32,014 nucleotides of DNA, from the NCBI GenBank assembly GCA_021794575.1, contig JAJYQO010000025.1, forward strand, positions 72,872-104,885. Direction: 5' to 3'. The translations under genes were made by a program, and so were the position numbers. Below, piece by piece: positions 17,289 to 26,536 of the stretch (positions are counted from its first letter, which is position 1; the number at the start of each line of letters is the position of its first letter). Under the pieces are notes generated by a model, which was given only the letters and a program-made list of their open reading frames with translations, was not told the DNA's origin and did no database searches. Origin of the DNA: Pseudomonadota bacterium. GTDB lineage: Bacteria; Pseudomonadota; Gammaproteobacteria; Xanthomonadales; Rhodanobacteraceae.

Positions 17289-18626
17289 TCAGAGAATGTA
17301 ACGGGACAGGTCTTCATCGGCCGCCAGGCCGGCCAGGTTGAGATCGACATATTCGGCGTCAATCACGTATTTTTCGCCGGATTTATCCGAAGCTTCGAAG
17401 GAGATCGACTCCAGAAGCCGCTCCATCACCGTGGCCAGCCGGCGCGCCCCGATGTTCTCGGTGCGGGCGTTGATCTGCCAAGCCAGCTCGGCCAGCCGGC
17501 GCACGCCGGCGGCGGTGAACTCGACGCGCACACCCTCGGTGCCCAGCAGTTCGCGGTACTGCACCGTCAGCGCGTGCCGCGGCTCGGTGAGGATGCGCTC
17601 GAAGTCGTTGACGGACAGCGCATCCAACTCGACGCGGATCGGCAGGCGCCCCTGCAGTTCCGGAATCAGGTCCGAGGGCTTGGCCAGCGAGAACGCGCCG
17701 GACGCGATGAACAGCACGTGGTCGGTGCGCACCGCCCCGTACTTGGTGGATACCGTGGTGCCCTCGACCAGCGGCAGCAGATCGCGCTGCACGCCCTCGC
17801 GGCTGATCCCCGGCGTCTGCCCGCCGGCGCCACCACGCTGGGCGATCTTGTCGATCTCGTCCAGGAACACGATGCCGTGCTGTTCGGCGGCCTGCACCGC
17901 CAGCTGACGCAGCTCGTCCTCGTTGAGCAGCTTGCCGGCCTCCTCGTCGACCAGCACGCGGCGCGCCTCGCATACCGGCAGCTTGCGGCGCTGCGCGCGC
18001 GCGCTGCCCAGCGACTGGAACATCTGCTGCAGTTGCTGGCCCATTTCCTCCATGCCGGGTGGGGTGAGGATTTCGGCGTGGCTGGCGCCGGGGGTCAGCT
18101 CCAGCTCCACTTCGCGCGCATCCAGCGCGCCCTCGCGCAGTTGCTTGCGCAGTTTTTGACGGGTGTCGCTGTCGGCCGGCTCGCCACCGGACTGCGCCTC
18201 CCAGCCGCCGCGGCGCGGCAGCAGGGCATCGAGCAGGCGCTCCTCGGCGGCATCCTCGGCGCGGCTCTGCACGCGCCCGGCGGCCTGCGCGCGCACCAGC
18301 TTGTAGGCCACGTCCACCAGATCGCGCACGATCGATTCGACATCCTTGCCCACGTAGCCCACCTCGGTGAATTTGGTGGCCTCGATCTTCAGGAACGGCG
18401 CGTTGGCCAGGCCAGCTAGGCGACGCGCGATCTCGGTCTTGCCGACGCCGGTGGGGCCGATCATCAGGATGTTCTTGGGCGTCACTTCCTCGCGCAGCTC
18501 GGCCGGCAGTTGCATGCGCCGCCAGCGGTTGCGCAGCGCGATGGCCACCGCGCGCTTGGCCGCGTCCTGGCCGATGATGTGCTTGTCGAGGGCGTTGACG
18601 ATTTCGCGCGGGGTCAGTTCGGACAT
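17289..18626 (-). CDS. hslU: ATP-dependent protease ATPase subunit HslU
   Basis: AAA+ unfoldase that feeds substrates into the HslV chamber. The 445 residues (E. coli 443) start [20 protein letters not shown] and contain Walker A GPTGVGKT (57-64) and the pore-loop region [16 protein letters not shown]. Walker B is [13 protein letters not shown], preceded by the family's variable I domain. The C-terminal [20 protein letters not shown] and a final DLSRYIL, which docks into HslV, are intact. The ATG lies 106 nt after the hslV stop. Confidence 0.98.
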   Translation of the reverse strand: MSELTPREIVNALDKHIIGQDAAKRAVAIALRNRWRRMQLPAELREEVTPKNILMIGPTGVGKTEIARRLAGLANAPFLKIEATKFTEVGYVGKDVESIVRDLVDVAYKLVRAQAAGRVQSRAEDAAEERLLDALLPRRGGWEAQSGGEPADSDTRQKLRKQLREGALDAREVELELTPGASHAEILTPPGMEEMGQQLQQMFQSLGSARAQRRKLPVCEARRVLVDEEAGKLLNEDELRQLAVQAAEQHGIVFLDEIDKIAQRGGAGGQTPGISREGVQRDLLPLVEGTTVSTKYGAVRTDHVLFIASGAFSLAKPSDLIPELQGRLPIRVELDALSVNDFERILTEPRHALTVQYRELLGTEGVRVEFTAAGVRRLAELAWQINARTENIGARRLATVMERLLESISFEASDKSGEKYVIDAEYVDLNLAGLAADEDLSRYIL

Positions 18627-18732
18627 GGGAATCCAGCAGTACGGATGATGTGGGTGCGCATCGCGAGATGCACGATGGCCAGGTCAGCCCGCGATCGCAC
18701 AAGCCTGCGCGAGTCACGAGTCCCGGCCCGCT

Positions 18733-19269
18733 TCAGCCGAGCTCTTCCACGGTGACATTGCCGTTGGTGTAAATGCAGATCTGCCCGGCGATAGTCAGCG
18801 CCTGCTCGGCGACATGGCGGGCATCCAATTCGGTGTTGGCCAGCAGCGCGCGCGCCGCCGCCAGCGCGTACGGCCCGCCGGAGCCGATGGCGATCAGGCC
18901 GTCCTCGGGCTCGATCACGTCGCCGTTGCCGGAGATCAGCAGCGAGGCTTCGGCGTCGGCTACCGCCAGCAGCGCCTCCAGCCGGCCCAGGCGGCGCTCG
19001 GTACGCCAATCCTTGGCCAGCTCCACCGCGGCGCGGGTGAGGTTGCCGTTGTGTCGGGTCAGTTTGTCCTCGAACAGTTCGAACAGCGTGAACGCGTCGG
19101 CGGTGGCGCCGGCGAAGCCGGCCAGCACCTTGCCGGTGCCCAGGCGGCGCACCTTGCGCGCGTTGGCCTTCATCACCGTGTTGCCCAGCGTGACCTGGCC
19201 GTCGCCCGCCATGACCACATGCCCGCCGCGGCGCACGCTGACGATGGTGGTGGCGTGGAAGCTTTCCAT
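18733..19269 (-). CDS. hslV: ATP-dependent protease peptidase subunit HslV
   Basis: Proteasome-like threonine peptidase of the HslUV complex. The 178 residues begin [20 protein letters not shown]. Removal of the MESFHA leader would expose the catalytic Thr of TTIVSVRR. Also present are [33 protein letters not shown] and [17 protein letters not shown]. The start was set at the ATG giving the usual short propeptide; the reading frame stays open far upstream, but that is antisense to grxD. First gene of the hslVU unit. Confidence 0.97.
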   Translation of the reverse strand: MESFHATTIVSVRRGGHVVMAGDGQVTLGNTVMKANARKVRRLGTGKVLAGFAGATADAFTLFELFEDKLTRHNGNLTRAAVELAKDWRTERRLGRLEALLAVADAEASLLISGNGDVIEPEDGLIAIGSGGPYALAAARALLANTELDARHVAEQALTIAGQICIYTNGNVTVEELG

Positions 19270-19297
19270 GATGGCTCCGGCGGCGGCGAGGCTTCCG

Positions 19298-19325
19298 ATA
19301 TTGAGCCGCGGCCCGGTGATGCAAG
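19298..19325 (-). promoter_or_regulatory. Possible sigma-32 (heat-shock) promoter of hslV
   Basis: Read on the minus strand: CTTGCAT (19325-19319), 13-bp spacer, CTCAATAT (19305-19298). The heat-shock consensus is CTTGAAA and CCCCATNT with an 11-16-bp spacer, so the match is partial, but position and direction fit hslV. In E. coli hslVU is sigma-32 controlled. Confidence 0.45.
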
Positions 19326-19344
19326 ACCATCCGGCGCGGCGCGC

Positions 19345-19350
19345 TAAAAT
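19345..19350 (+). promoter_or_regulatory. -10 element of the glutaredoxin gene
   Basis: TAAAAT lies 27 nt before the ATG at 19378, with GGAAG between as ribosome site. The -35 region is not recognisable. Confidence 0.4.
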
Positions 19351-19377
19351 GCACGTCCCGCACATCCGGAAGCCGTC

Positions 19378-19992
19378 ATGTCCATCGCCCCCGAAACCCA
19401 GGCGCGCATCGAAGCGCTGCTCCGGCAGCACCGCGTGGTGCTGTTCATGAAGGGTACGCGCCAGCAGCCCATGTGCGGCTTCTCGGCCGCCGCCAGCAAC
19501 GTGCTCAACGAGCTGCTGCCCGACTACCACACCGTCAACGTGCTGGAGGATATGGAGCTGCGCGAAGGCATCAAGCAGTACGGCAGCTGGCCCACGATTC
19601 CGCAGCTGTACATCGGTGGCGAACTGGTCGGCGGCGCCGACATCATCCGCCAGATGTACGCCAGCGGCGAACTGCAGCAGGCGCTGGGCCTGCCGCCGCC
19701 CGACCGCACGCCGCCGGAAATCACCATTACCGACAAAGCCGCCGCAGCCATCCGCTCCGGCATGCAGGAATCGCCTGGCATGACGCTGCATCTGGAGATC
19801 GGCCCCGACCGTTCGGCCGGCTTCCAGCTGGCGCCGCCCACGCCCGGCGACATCGTGGCCCGCGCCAACGGCTTCGAGATCCACCTCGACCCGGCCAGTG
19901 CGCAGCGCGCGCGCGGCATCAGGATCGACTGGGTGGAAACCGTGCAGGGCGCCGGCCTCAGCCTCAGCTATCCGGGCAGCGTCGGCGCTTGA
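19378..19992 (+). CDS. grxD: Grx4-type monothiol glutaredoxin with C-terminal A-type-scaffold-like domain
   Basis: The 204 residues are almost twice E. coli GrxD (115 aa). Residues 1-105 are a monothiol glutaredoxin: [17 protein letters not shown] with the active site CGFS at 33-36, [26 protein letters not shown] for glutathione and partner binding. This class carries [2Fe-2S] clusters between Grx dimers or with BolA. Residues from about 110 ([20 protein letters not shown], then [18 protein letters not shown], ending [12 protein letters not shown]) follow the HesB/IscA layout. The cysteines that bind the cluster in true A-type proteins are absent. It is divergent from hslV. A role in Fe-S trafficking is inferred. 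Confidence 0.92.
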   Translation: MSIAPETQARIEALLRQHRVVLFMKGTRQQPMCGFSAAASNVLNELLPDYHTVNVLEDMELREGIKQYGSWPTIPQLYIGGELVGGADIIRQMYASGELQQALGLPPPDRTPPEITITDKAAAAIRSGMQESPGMTLHLEIGPDRSAGFQLAPPTPGDIVARANGFEIHLDPASAQRARGIRIDWVETVQGAGLSLSYPGSVGA

Positions 19993-20077
19993 GCGCCCGC
20001 CTGCCCTGCCGCCGGATCGTGCCCGCGGCAACCGCAAGGCCGCTCGGGCAGGCCGCGTATGGAGCACAACAGTTTAT

Positions 20078-20151
<74 letters not shown>

Positions 20152-20210
20152 GATCGACGCGATCCGATGCAGTCGTGTTGCGCGGTTCAACAAAGTTTGC
20201 TCGCCTGCGA

Positions 20211-21839
20211 TCAACCCGCCAGCGCGCGCTGGATCGCCTCGAGCCTGCGACCGCGCGTCTCGATGCCGCTGCGGGCCAGCATCCAGCCCGTGATCGCCAT
20301 CGGCAGCGCGATCAGCAGCGCCGACAGCGCGAGATGCCCGAACAGGCCCAGCACGCCCAGGCCGGCACCGAGGATGCCTCCGGTCTTCGAGCTGGCGGCG
20401 ATCACGCCGGAACCGGTGCCGCGCATGTGCACCGGATAGATTTCCGCGGAGTACGGCAACAGGGTGGCGATCACGCCGCTGCTGCCCACCAGCAGCAGCA
20501 CGGTGGCGGCGACGGTGGCCGTCCCGGTGTGCACGCCGAACACGGCGATGGCGCAGAACGCCAGCAGTGCCAGCGCGGTCGTGGCAATGAACAGGACCAG
20601 CGTACGGAAGCTGCTCCAGCGCTGGTAGAGCCATACCACCAGCGCGGTGCCCGGGATCGCCAGCAGCGCCGAGCGCGCGAGCAGCGCGGCGGCGCCGTGC
20701 GCGTTCACGCCGAGTGCGGTCAGATTCGCCGGCAGCCACAGCAGGAATCCGAAGTTCACCAGCCCCCAGGCCAGCCCGCCCATGGCCAGTCCCACGGTGA
20801 TACGCGCATGGCGGCCTCGCAGCAATTGGCGCAGATCCGCCACCGGATGTGCGCTTTCCAGGATCGGCGGATCGATGTCGGTGCCGTCGGGGTCGGCGAT
20901 CACCGCGCTGCGCGCGCCGGTGAAGCGCGTCAGCACCGCGCGCGCCTGGGCAGGTAGGCCGGCATTGGAGAGAAAATGCGGCGACTCCGGGATATAGCGG
21001 TTGAGGAACAGGATCAGAGCGCCGGTGGGCAGGTTCAGCAGCCACAGCGAGCGCCAGCTGAAGGTAGGTTCCAGCAGCGTCGCCGCGCCGGAGGCGGCGA
21101 GGTAGCCGATCGAGGTTCCTACCCCGCCCAGCGCCACCAACAGCCAGCCCCGGTGCGCGGAGGGGATGGTCTCGGCCATCAGGGTGAAGGCGATCGGCAG
21201 CATGCCGCCGGCCGCGGCCCCCATCAGGAAACACATGACCAGATTCCAGCCGAAGGCCGGCATCGTGCCGCAGATCGCGGTGCCCATGAACAGAATCGCG
21301 GACAGCAGGATCGCCGAGCGGCGACCGAACAGATCGCCCAGACGTCCCCACACGACCGAGCCGAGCGCGGTGCCGGCCAGGGCGATCAGTGCCAGCCAAC
21401 CCGCAGTCCTCATCCCGATACCGTATTCCGCCGCCATGCCAGGCATCACGAACGCCAGCGAGGCCGGCTTCATCACGTCGATTGCCAGTGCCAGCGTCAG
21501 TGCCGTCACCAGTTTCCAGTGCTCGTGATGCAGCGGCACGCCGTCGGCAATGTGGAAATACCAGCGGTTGTCGGGACGATGCAGGCTCCGCCTGAGCTGT
21601 GCCATTCGCGGCATCAGCCCGTAGCCCGCCAGCAGCACGCCGCACGGGATCAGCACCATGCCCACCATCATCGCCGGGTCCATCGGCATGCCGGCCAGGC
21701 GGTAATGCACCGGCGCGGCCATCACGTACATCGGCATGTGCAGCAGCACACCCGCCACCACCGCGGCGCAACCGGTCCAGAACGCCAGCGGATGATGGAA
21801 GCGGAGGGGTGCTTCCATGTTTCTTGCGGAAAGACTCAT
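20211..21839 (-). CDS. MFS transporter (sugar-porter / metabolite:H+ symporter type)
   Basis: A 542-aa inner-membrane transporter. An N-terminal pair of extra helices (about residues 11-75) precedes a cytoplasmic stretch (PRMAQLRRSLHRPDNRWYFH) and then a standard 12-helix MFS core. The MFS signature GRLGDLFGRRSA lies between core helices 2 and 3. AAGGMLPIAFTLMAETIPSAHRG and PESPHFLSNAGLP before the central loop are sugar-porter-like features, and MRGTGSGVIAASSKTGGI follows in the second half. Substrate unknown. I used ATG 21839; ATG 21818 is possible, and neither has a clear ribosome site. The region 21840-22073 upstream holds no gene I can support. Confidence 0.85.
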   Translation of the reverse strand: MSLSARNMEAPLRFHHPLAFWTGCAAVVAGVLLHMPMYVMAAPVHYRLAGMPMDPAMMVGMVLIPCGVLLAGYGLMPRMAQLRRSLHRPDNRWYFHIADGVPLHHEHWKLVTALTLALAIDVMKPASLAFVMPGMAAEYGIGMRTAGWLALIALAGTALGSVVWGRLGDLFGRRSAILLSAILFMGTAICGTMPAFGWNLVMCFLMGAAAGGMLPIAFTLMAETIPSAHRGWLLVALGGVGTSIGYLAASGAATLLEPTFSWRSLWLLNLPTGALILFLNRYIPESPHFLSNAGLPAQARAVLTRFTGARSAVIADPDGTDIDPPILESAHPVADLRQLLRGRHARITVGLAMGGLAWGLVNFGFLLWLPANLTALGVNAHGAAALLARSALLAIPGTALVVWLYQRWSSFRTLVLFIATTALALLAFCAIAVFGVHTGTATVAATVLLLVGSSGVIATLLPYSAEIYPVHMRGTGSGVIAASSKTGGILGAGLGVLGLFGHLALSALLIALPMAITGWMLARSGIETRGRRLEAIQRALAG

Positions 21840-22073
21840 GCGCGTATGTGACCGTGTGACGGAATCCGGGGTCGGCGGGAGAGGAAGCCCGAGCCTGCCG
21901 CCCCGCAGGGAGCCGATGATGATCGGGTTGCGCCCCGTGCGATAGCTGCGTGCACCAACCAGGACCGGTTCTTCGCGATACAGCCCCGCCTGCCCGAAGC
22001 GCGCGTGATCGACGTCATCGCCGACGATGGCCATGCCCGGGGCGCCGTGCGCGCCCGGCCCGCGCGAACCGGC

Positions 22074-22395
22074 TCAGTATTCCTGCCGGGTCGGACGGAA
22101 CAGGATCTCGTTGATGTCCACATCCTCCGGCTGGCTCATGGCGAAGGCCACGGCGCGGGCGAACGCATCGGCGGGGATGGCGATCTCGTACAGCTTGCGG
22201 ATGCGCTCGGCGACGTCGGGCTCGGTGATGGATTCGGGCAGTTCGGTCGCGACGGCGCCAGGCGAGATGATGGTGGAGCGGATGCCGTAGGGTTTGACCT
22301 CCTGGCGCAGCCCCTCGGAAATCACGCGCACCGCGTGCTTGGTGGCGGCATACACCGCGCCACCCGGTCCGACCTTGTGGCCGGCGACCGATGCG
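22074..22395 (-). pseudogene. C-terminal remnant of a short-chain dehydrogenase/reductase
   Basis: About 107 residues from [20 protein letters not shown] to the stop match the C-terminal half of a classical SDR. The catalytic Tyr and Lys (YAATK) and the family strand [18 protein letters not shown] are kept. The NAD(P)-binding Rossmann half, with its TGxxxGxG and NNAG motifs, is missing. Going upstream, homology stops right after SVAGH, where the plus strand becomes LysR-like sequence. A full-length SDR is about 245 aa, so roughly 140 residues are gone. No start codon or ribosome site fits. A non-functional gene fragment is the simplest reading. Confidence 0.85.
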
Positions 22396-22804
22396 ACTGG
22401 TGGTGGCCGGCACACCGGCCTACCTGGACGCACACCCGCCGATCGTCACGCCGCGCGACCTCACCGGACACAACTGCATCAACATCCGCTTCCTCACGCA
22501 CGGCGGCTTGTACACGTGGGAATTCGAGAAAGACGGCCACCCGCTCAACGTGCGCGTGGAGGGACGGCTCACGTTCAACAGCATCGAGTACATCCGCGTC
22601 GCCGCGCTGGCGGGCTTCGGCCTGGCCTACCTGCCCGAAGACATGGTCCGCCCGCACATCGAGGCCGGTCGCCTGCGCCAGGTGTTGGACGACTGGTGCC
22701 CCCTGTTCCCCGGTTACCACCTGTATTACCCGAGCCGGCGCCAGCCCTCACCTGCATTTGCATTGCTGGTCGATGCGCTTCGATATCGCTCGCACGTTGA
22801 GTAG
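22391..22804 (+). pseudogene. C-terminal remnant of a LysR-family regulator
   Basis: The 137 codons correspond to the second half of a LysR effector-binding domain. [29 protein letters not shown], the VEGRLTFNSIEYIRVAALAGFGLAYLPEDMV segment and the end (DWCPLFPGYHLYYPSRRQPSPAFALLVDALR) are characteristic. The winged-helix DNA-binding N-terminus and about half of the effector domain (about 165 residues) are missing. It lies head to head with the truncated SDR gene. LysR genes often diverge from the gene they control, so the pair looks like a divergon whose centre was deleted. The ATG at 22391 is probably fortuitous. Confidence 0.85.
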
Positions 22805-22906
22805 TCGTCGGGCGACGGCGGTCCCGGCGACAGCATGGCCAACACGGGCAGAGTGGCCGCACGTTTTCTCAGGGTGTCCACCCCGTTCGCGGCGATGCTG
22901 CGTCCC

Positions 22907-24331
22907 TCAATGCCGGACCTTGAACACCTGCATCAGCGGATGGCAGGCCATGGCGCGATAGTCGGTTGCCGGCGCGCCGCGCGGCAGCGGCGTCCCGGCC
23001 TTCGCGACCAGTGTGGCGCTGTCGATCACGTGGTCGGCCGCATCGACGGCGATCAGCGCGTAGATGCCGGGACGCAGCCACAGCGCGCGCTGCTGGGCGT
23101 CGCAGCGCAGCAGCACGCGGTCGGCCGGAATCGCCGCGCGCGGCTCGCCGACGGCGCGCGCCTCGACCAGGCACGGGTACTGCCCCTTGCAGAAGCCGCT
23201 CGGCAGCGCCGCCGGCACGCGCAAGCCCCATAGACCGAGCCAGATCGGACGGCCGTCGGCGGTGCGTTCGCGCGGAAAAAACACGCTGACGTCGTAGGCC
23301 CGCGGCAACAGCGACCACGGCCGGTTTTGCGCGTTGAGGAACACAACCGGCTGCCGCGGATGCAACGCATCGATCACTGCGCGCCAGTACGGGCTGTCGT
23401 AGGACTTGCGCAAGTGGCCGGTGAGCATGGTCTGCTCGACCGCCAGCGGGTCGATACCGCTGAGCCGCATGAAATCCTCGGCCATCGAGTGGCCACCCAG
23501 ATAGCGGCCGTGCTTCTCGATGTGCGCGAAACCGGCGTTGACGACCAACCGTGCATCGGGATGGCCGACGAAGGCGCGCCGATAGAGGTTGGCGGCCTCC
23601 TCGCGCTCGCGCGCGTCGGCATGCGCGCTGTCCGCGGCCTCGTAGGCGATCACGCGGTAACCGAGCCGCAGCGCCGTGCGTACCATCTCGGCGTACACCG
23701 GCTCGCGCGTGTAGAAACCGCTGTCGGCGGTGGCATAGCCGCGCCGGCGCAGACCGGCGATGCCCTTCCGATACAGCGTTTCCGCGGCGAAGGTGTTGAA
23801 GCCCTCGGCGCGCAGGCGCGCCAGCAAGGCCACGCTGAGCGAACGCGTCTCCGGATTGGTGTGGTCCTCGTTGAGAAACACTGCGCGCTTGCCGCGCGCC
23901 AGCCGCGCGATGGCCGGCAGCGCCGGCACGGCGTGCCACGCGCCGGGCTGGGCCAAGGGCGAGGCGGCGGCATGGTGCGGCAACGGCTGGGCGATGGCGA
24001 ACTTGCGCTGCGCACGCAGATAGCTGCCCAGAAAGCCGTCGTACCAGTTCTGGTACTGGCCGAAGATCACCGTGAACGCCGCGCCGCTGTGCTGGTGGCC
24101 GGCATGGCGCATGAACTCGTCCTGCGCCAGCAGGCCGGGCTGCTGCTGCGCCTGATCGTAAATCTGCTGCGCCTGGTCGAGTGCGGCGATCTGCTCGGCC
24201 TGCCACTGCGCCGGCGTGGTCGCGCCGCTTGGCCGCGTACTGGACGCCGCGCAGCCGGCCAGCAGCAGACACGACACGGTCAGGCAAAAGGCGCCGAACC
24301 AACCGCGGATATTCTGGCACCAGTTATTCAT
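22907..24331 (-). CDS. Lipoprotein with ChaN/EreA-like domain
   Basis: The 474-aa product starts MNNWCQNIRGWFGAFCLTVS and has a lipobox LLLAGC with Cys27, so it is predicted to be lipid-anchored on the periplasmic side. An Ala/Gln-rich helix follows, then a domain with FLNEDHTNPETRSLSVALL (an E-x-H motif like GENHxxPEHR of ChaN, EreA and TraB-like proteins). Also present are RVIAYEA and VVNAGFAHIEKHGRYLGGHS with SGIDPLAVEQTML. These motifs occur in a family of exported proteins of unknown function in Xanthomonadales. Erythromycin-esterase or heme-binding activity cannot be claimed. ATG 24331 is preferred over an upstream TTG at 24346. It diverges from the fsr-like gene across 193 nt. Confidence 0.75.
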   Translation of the reverse strand: MNNWCQNIRGWFGAFCLTVSCLLLAGCAASSTRPSGATTPAQWQAEQIAALDQAQQIYDQAQQQPGLLAQDEFMRHAGHQHSGAAFTVIFGQYQNWYDGFLGSYLRAQRKFAIAQPLPHHAAASPLAQPGAWHAVPALPAIARLARGKRAVFLNEDHTNPETRSLSVALLARLRAEGFNTFAAETLYRKGIAGLRRRGYATADSGFYTREPVYAEMVRTALRLGYRVIAYEAADSAHADAREREEAANLYRRAFVGHPDARLVVNAGFAHIEKHGRYLGGHSMAEDFMRLSGIDPLAVEQTMLTGHLRKSYDSPYWRAVIDALHPRQPVVFLNAQNRPWSLLPRAYDVSVFFPRERTADGRPIWLGLWGLRVPAALPSGFCKGQYPCLVEARAVGEPRAAIPADRVLLRCDAQQRALWLRPGIYALIAVDAADHVIDSATLVAKAGTPLPRGAPATDYRAMACHPLMQVFKVRH

Positions 24332-24524
24332 CCGACCCGGCGACAATCACAATGCCACCATCCGAATCCGAGCCCCGGCGCAATACTAGCCGCACGATCG
24401 ACGTTGTTTGGATGCGGGCAAGGTGCGCCGGGAAGCCACCGCACCCGTTGCCGCTGTGATCGTGTCACCGGGGCCAGGGATGCCATCTCCGGAAAACCCC
24501 ATCGAGCATTGCGAACCCACCATC

Positions 24525-25751
24525 ATGTCCATAACTGCCGATGTACTCGCCGAGCCGGCCGAAACCCCGCCGGCTACCCGCTACCCGGTGCTGGGCGCGA
24601 TCAGCTTCTCGCACCTGCTCAACGACATGATGCAGTCGCTGATGCTGGCGATTTACCCGCTGCTGAAGGGCAACCTGCATCTGAGCTTCGGGCAGATCGG
24701 CCTGATCACCCTCGCCTACCAGGTCACCGCCTCGATCCTGCAGCCGCTGGTGGGCTTGTACAGCGACCGCCGCCCGCATCCGTATTCGTTGTCCATCGGC
24801 ATGGGTTTCACTTTCGTCGGACTGCTGCTGCTGGCGCGTGCCGACAGCTTCGCGCATGTGCTGGCGGCAGCGGCCTGCGTGGGCATGGGCTCGTCGATCT
24901 TCCACCCGGAGTCCTCGCGCGTGGCGCGGCTGGCCTCGGGCGGCCGGCACGGGCTGGCGCAGTCGATCTTCCAGGTCGGCGGCAACACGGGCAGCGCGCT
25001 GGGGCCGCTGCTGGCGGCACTACTGATCATTCCGCACGGGCAGCACAGCATCGCCTGGGTGTCGGCGGCGGCGCTGCTGGCGATGCTGGTGCTGGTGTTC
25101 GTCGGGCGCTGGTCCGCACATCACCTCACGCTGGGCCGGCACCACGCGACGACAGCGCACGCCGCGCATCCGCCGCCGCTGGTGCGGCGCACGCTGGCGG
25201 TGCTGATGGCACTAGTGTTCTCGAAGTTTTTCTATCTGGCGTCGATCAACACCTACCTGATCTTCTACCTGCAAAGCCGCTTCCACATCGGCGTGCGCGA
25301 GGGCCAGGTGCACTTGTTCGTGTTCCTGGCGGCGGTGGCGGCGGGCACATTGCTGGGCGGCCCCATCGGCGACCGCATCGGCCGGCGGCGCGTGATCTGG
25401 GTGTCGATCCTGGGCGTGGCGCCGTTCACGCTGGCCCTGCCCTATGTGGGCCTGGGCGCCTCGGCGGTGCTGACCGCGATCATCGGCTTCACGCTGGCCT
25501 CGGCGTTTCCGGCCATGGTGGTGTACGCGCAGGAGCTGTTGCCCGGCCGCGTGGGCGCAGTGTCCGGACTGTTCTTCGGACTGGCTTTCGGACTGGGCGG
25601 CATCGGCGCGGCGGTGCTCGGCCAACTGGCCGATGGCATCGGCATCGTCGGCGTGTACCGGCTATGCGCGTTCCTGCCGCTGATCGGGCTGCTGGCGTAC
25701 TTCCTGCCGGATCTGCACAGCCCGCGACTGCAGCCGGCCGCGGCCGCATGA
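24525..25751 (+). CDS. Fosmidomycin-resistance-type MFS exporter (Fsr family)
   Basis: A 408-aa, 12-helix MFS protein, close to E. coli Fsr (406 aa). Family marks are PVLGAISFSHLLNDMMQSLMLAIYPLLKG, LQPLVGLYSDRRPHPYSL, the conserved ACVGMGSSIFHPESSRVARLASGGRHGLAQSIFQVGGN and GGPIGDRIGRRRVIW. It expels fosmidomycin in E. coli; the natural substrate is unknown. The start ATG 24525 leaves a 20-residue cytoplasmic lead. ubiE follows 38 nt later but appears to have its own promoter. Confidence 0.92.
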   Translation: MSITADVLAEPAETPPATRYPVLGAISFSHLLNDMMQSLMLAIYPLLKGNLHLSFGQIGLITLAYQVTASILQPLVGLYSDRRPHPYSLSIGMGFTFVGLLLLARADSFAHVLAAAACVGMGSSIFHPESSRVARLASGGRHGLAQSIFQVGGNTGSALGPLLAALLIIPHGQHSIAWVSAAALLAMLVLVFVGRWSAHHLTLGRHHATTAHAAHPPPLVRRTLAVLMALVFSKFFYLASINTYLIFYLQSRFHIGVREGQVHLFVFLAAVAAGTLLGGPIGDRIGRRRVIWVSILGVAPFTLALPYVGLGASAVLTAIIGFTLASAFPAMVVYAQELLPGRVGAVSGLFFGLAFGLGGIGAAVLGQLADGIGIVGVYRLCAFLPLIGLLAYFLPDLHSPRLQPAAAA

Positions 25752-25789
25752 GCCATGGTTGAATCGATGCACTCCGCTACCATGCGCGC

Positions 25790-26536
25790 ATGAGCGAGCC
25801 CACCACCCACTTCGGCTACCGCGAGGTGCCCATCGCCGAGAAGCAGCGCCTGGTCGGCCAGGTGTTCACCTCGGTCGCGCGCAGCTACGACCTGATGAAC
25901 GACCTGATGTCATTCGGCGTGCATCGACTGTGGAAACGCTTTTTCGTCGCCACCAGCGGCGTGCGCGCCGGCGACCGCGTGCTGGACCTGGCCGGCGGCA
26001 CCGGCGACATCGCAGCGTTGCTGTTGCCGGTGGTCGGCGATCGAGGTGCAGTGGTGGTGGGTGACATCAACGCCGAGATGCTGCGCGTGGGCCGCGACCG
26101 CCTGCTCGACCGCGGCATGCTGAAGGGCCTGGATTTCCAACAGATGAACGCCGAGGCGCTGCCCTTCGTCGATGCCAGCTTCGATGCGGTGACCATCGCC
26201 TTCGGCCTGCGCAACGTCACCGACAAGGATGCCGCGCTGCGCGAGATGCGGCGGGTGCTGCGCCCCGGCGGGCGCGCACTGGTGCTGGAATTCTCGCGCG
26301 TCACCCAGACGTGGCTGCGGCCGCTGTACGACTTCCACTCGTTCCAGGTGCTGCCGCGGCTGGGCCGCGTGTTCGCGCAGGATGCCGGCAGCTACCGCTA
26401 TCTGGCCGAGTCGATCCGCAAGCATCCCGACCAGGCCACGCTGCAGGTGATGATGGAAAACGCCGGCCTGGAGTCGGTGAGCGTGCACAATCTCAGTGCC
26501 GGCATCGTCGCTATCCATCGCGGCTACCGTTTCTGA
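25790..26536 (+). CDS. ubiE: Ubiquinone/menaquinone C-methyltransferase UbiE
   Basis: SAM-dependent C-methyltransferase for the quinone ring in ubiquinone (and menaquinone) synthesis at the cytoplasmic membrane. The 248 residues (E. coli 251) show [28 protein letters not shown] motif [11 protein letters not shown] (about 64-73), [21 protein letters not shown], and [21 protein letters not shown]. The tail is [14 protein letters not shown] and [23 protein letters not shown] ends 6 nt before the ATG, suggesting a leaderless transcript. Confidence 0.97.
   Translation: MSEPTTHFGYREVPIAEKQRLVGQVFTSVARSYDLMNDLMSFGVHRLWKRFFVATSGVRAGDRVLDLAGGTGDIAALLLPVVGDRGAVVVGDINAEMLRVGRDRLLDRGMLKGLDFQQMNAEALPFVDASFDAVTIAFGLRNVTDKDAALREMRRVLRPGGRALVLEFSRVTQTWLRPLYDFHSFQVLPRLGRVFAQDAGSYRYLAESIRKHPDQATLQVMMENAGLESVSVHNLSAGIVAIHRGYRF

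Noticed and set aside
19270..20067. N-terminal extension of the hslV frame far upstream
   Set aside because: It is antisense to the glutaredoxin gene; HslV needs only a short propeptide before its catalytic Thr.
21840..22034. Longer N-terminus for the MFS transporter
   Set aside because: The added residues are polar/Arg-rich without family similarity; ATG 21839 gives the expected membrane N-terminus.
22391..22804. LysR fragment as a functional small regulator
   Set aside because: No DNA-binding domain, half an effector domain, no ribosome site; better explained by deletion.
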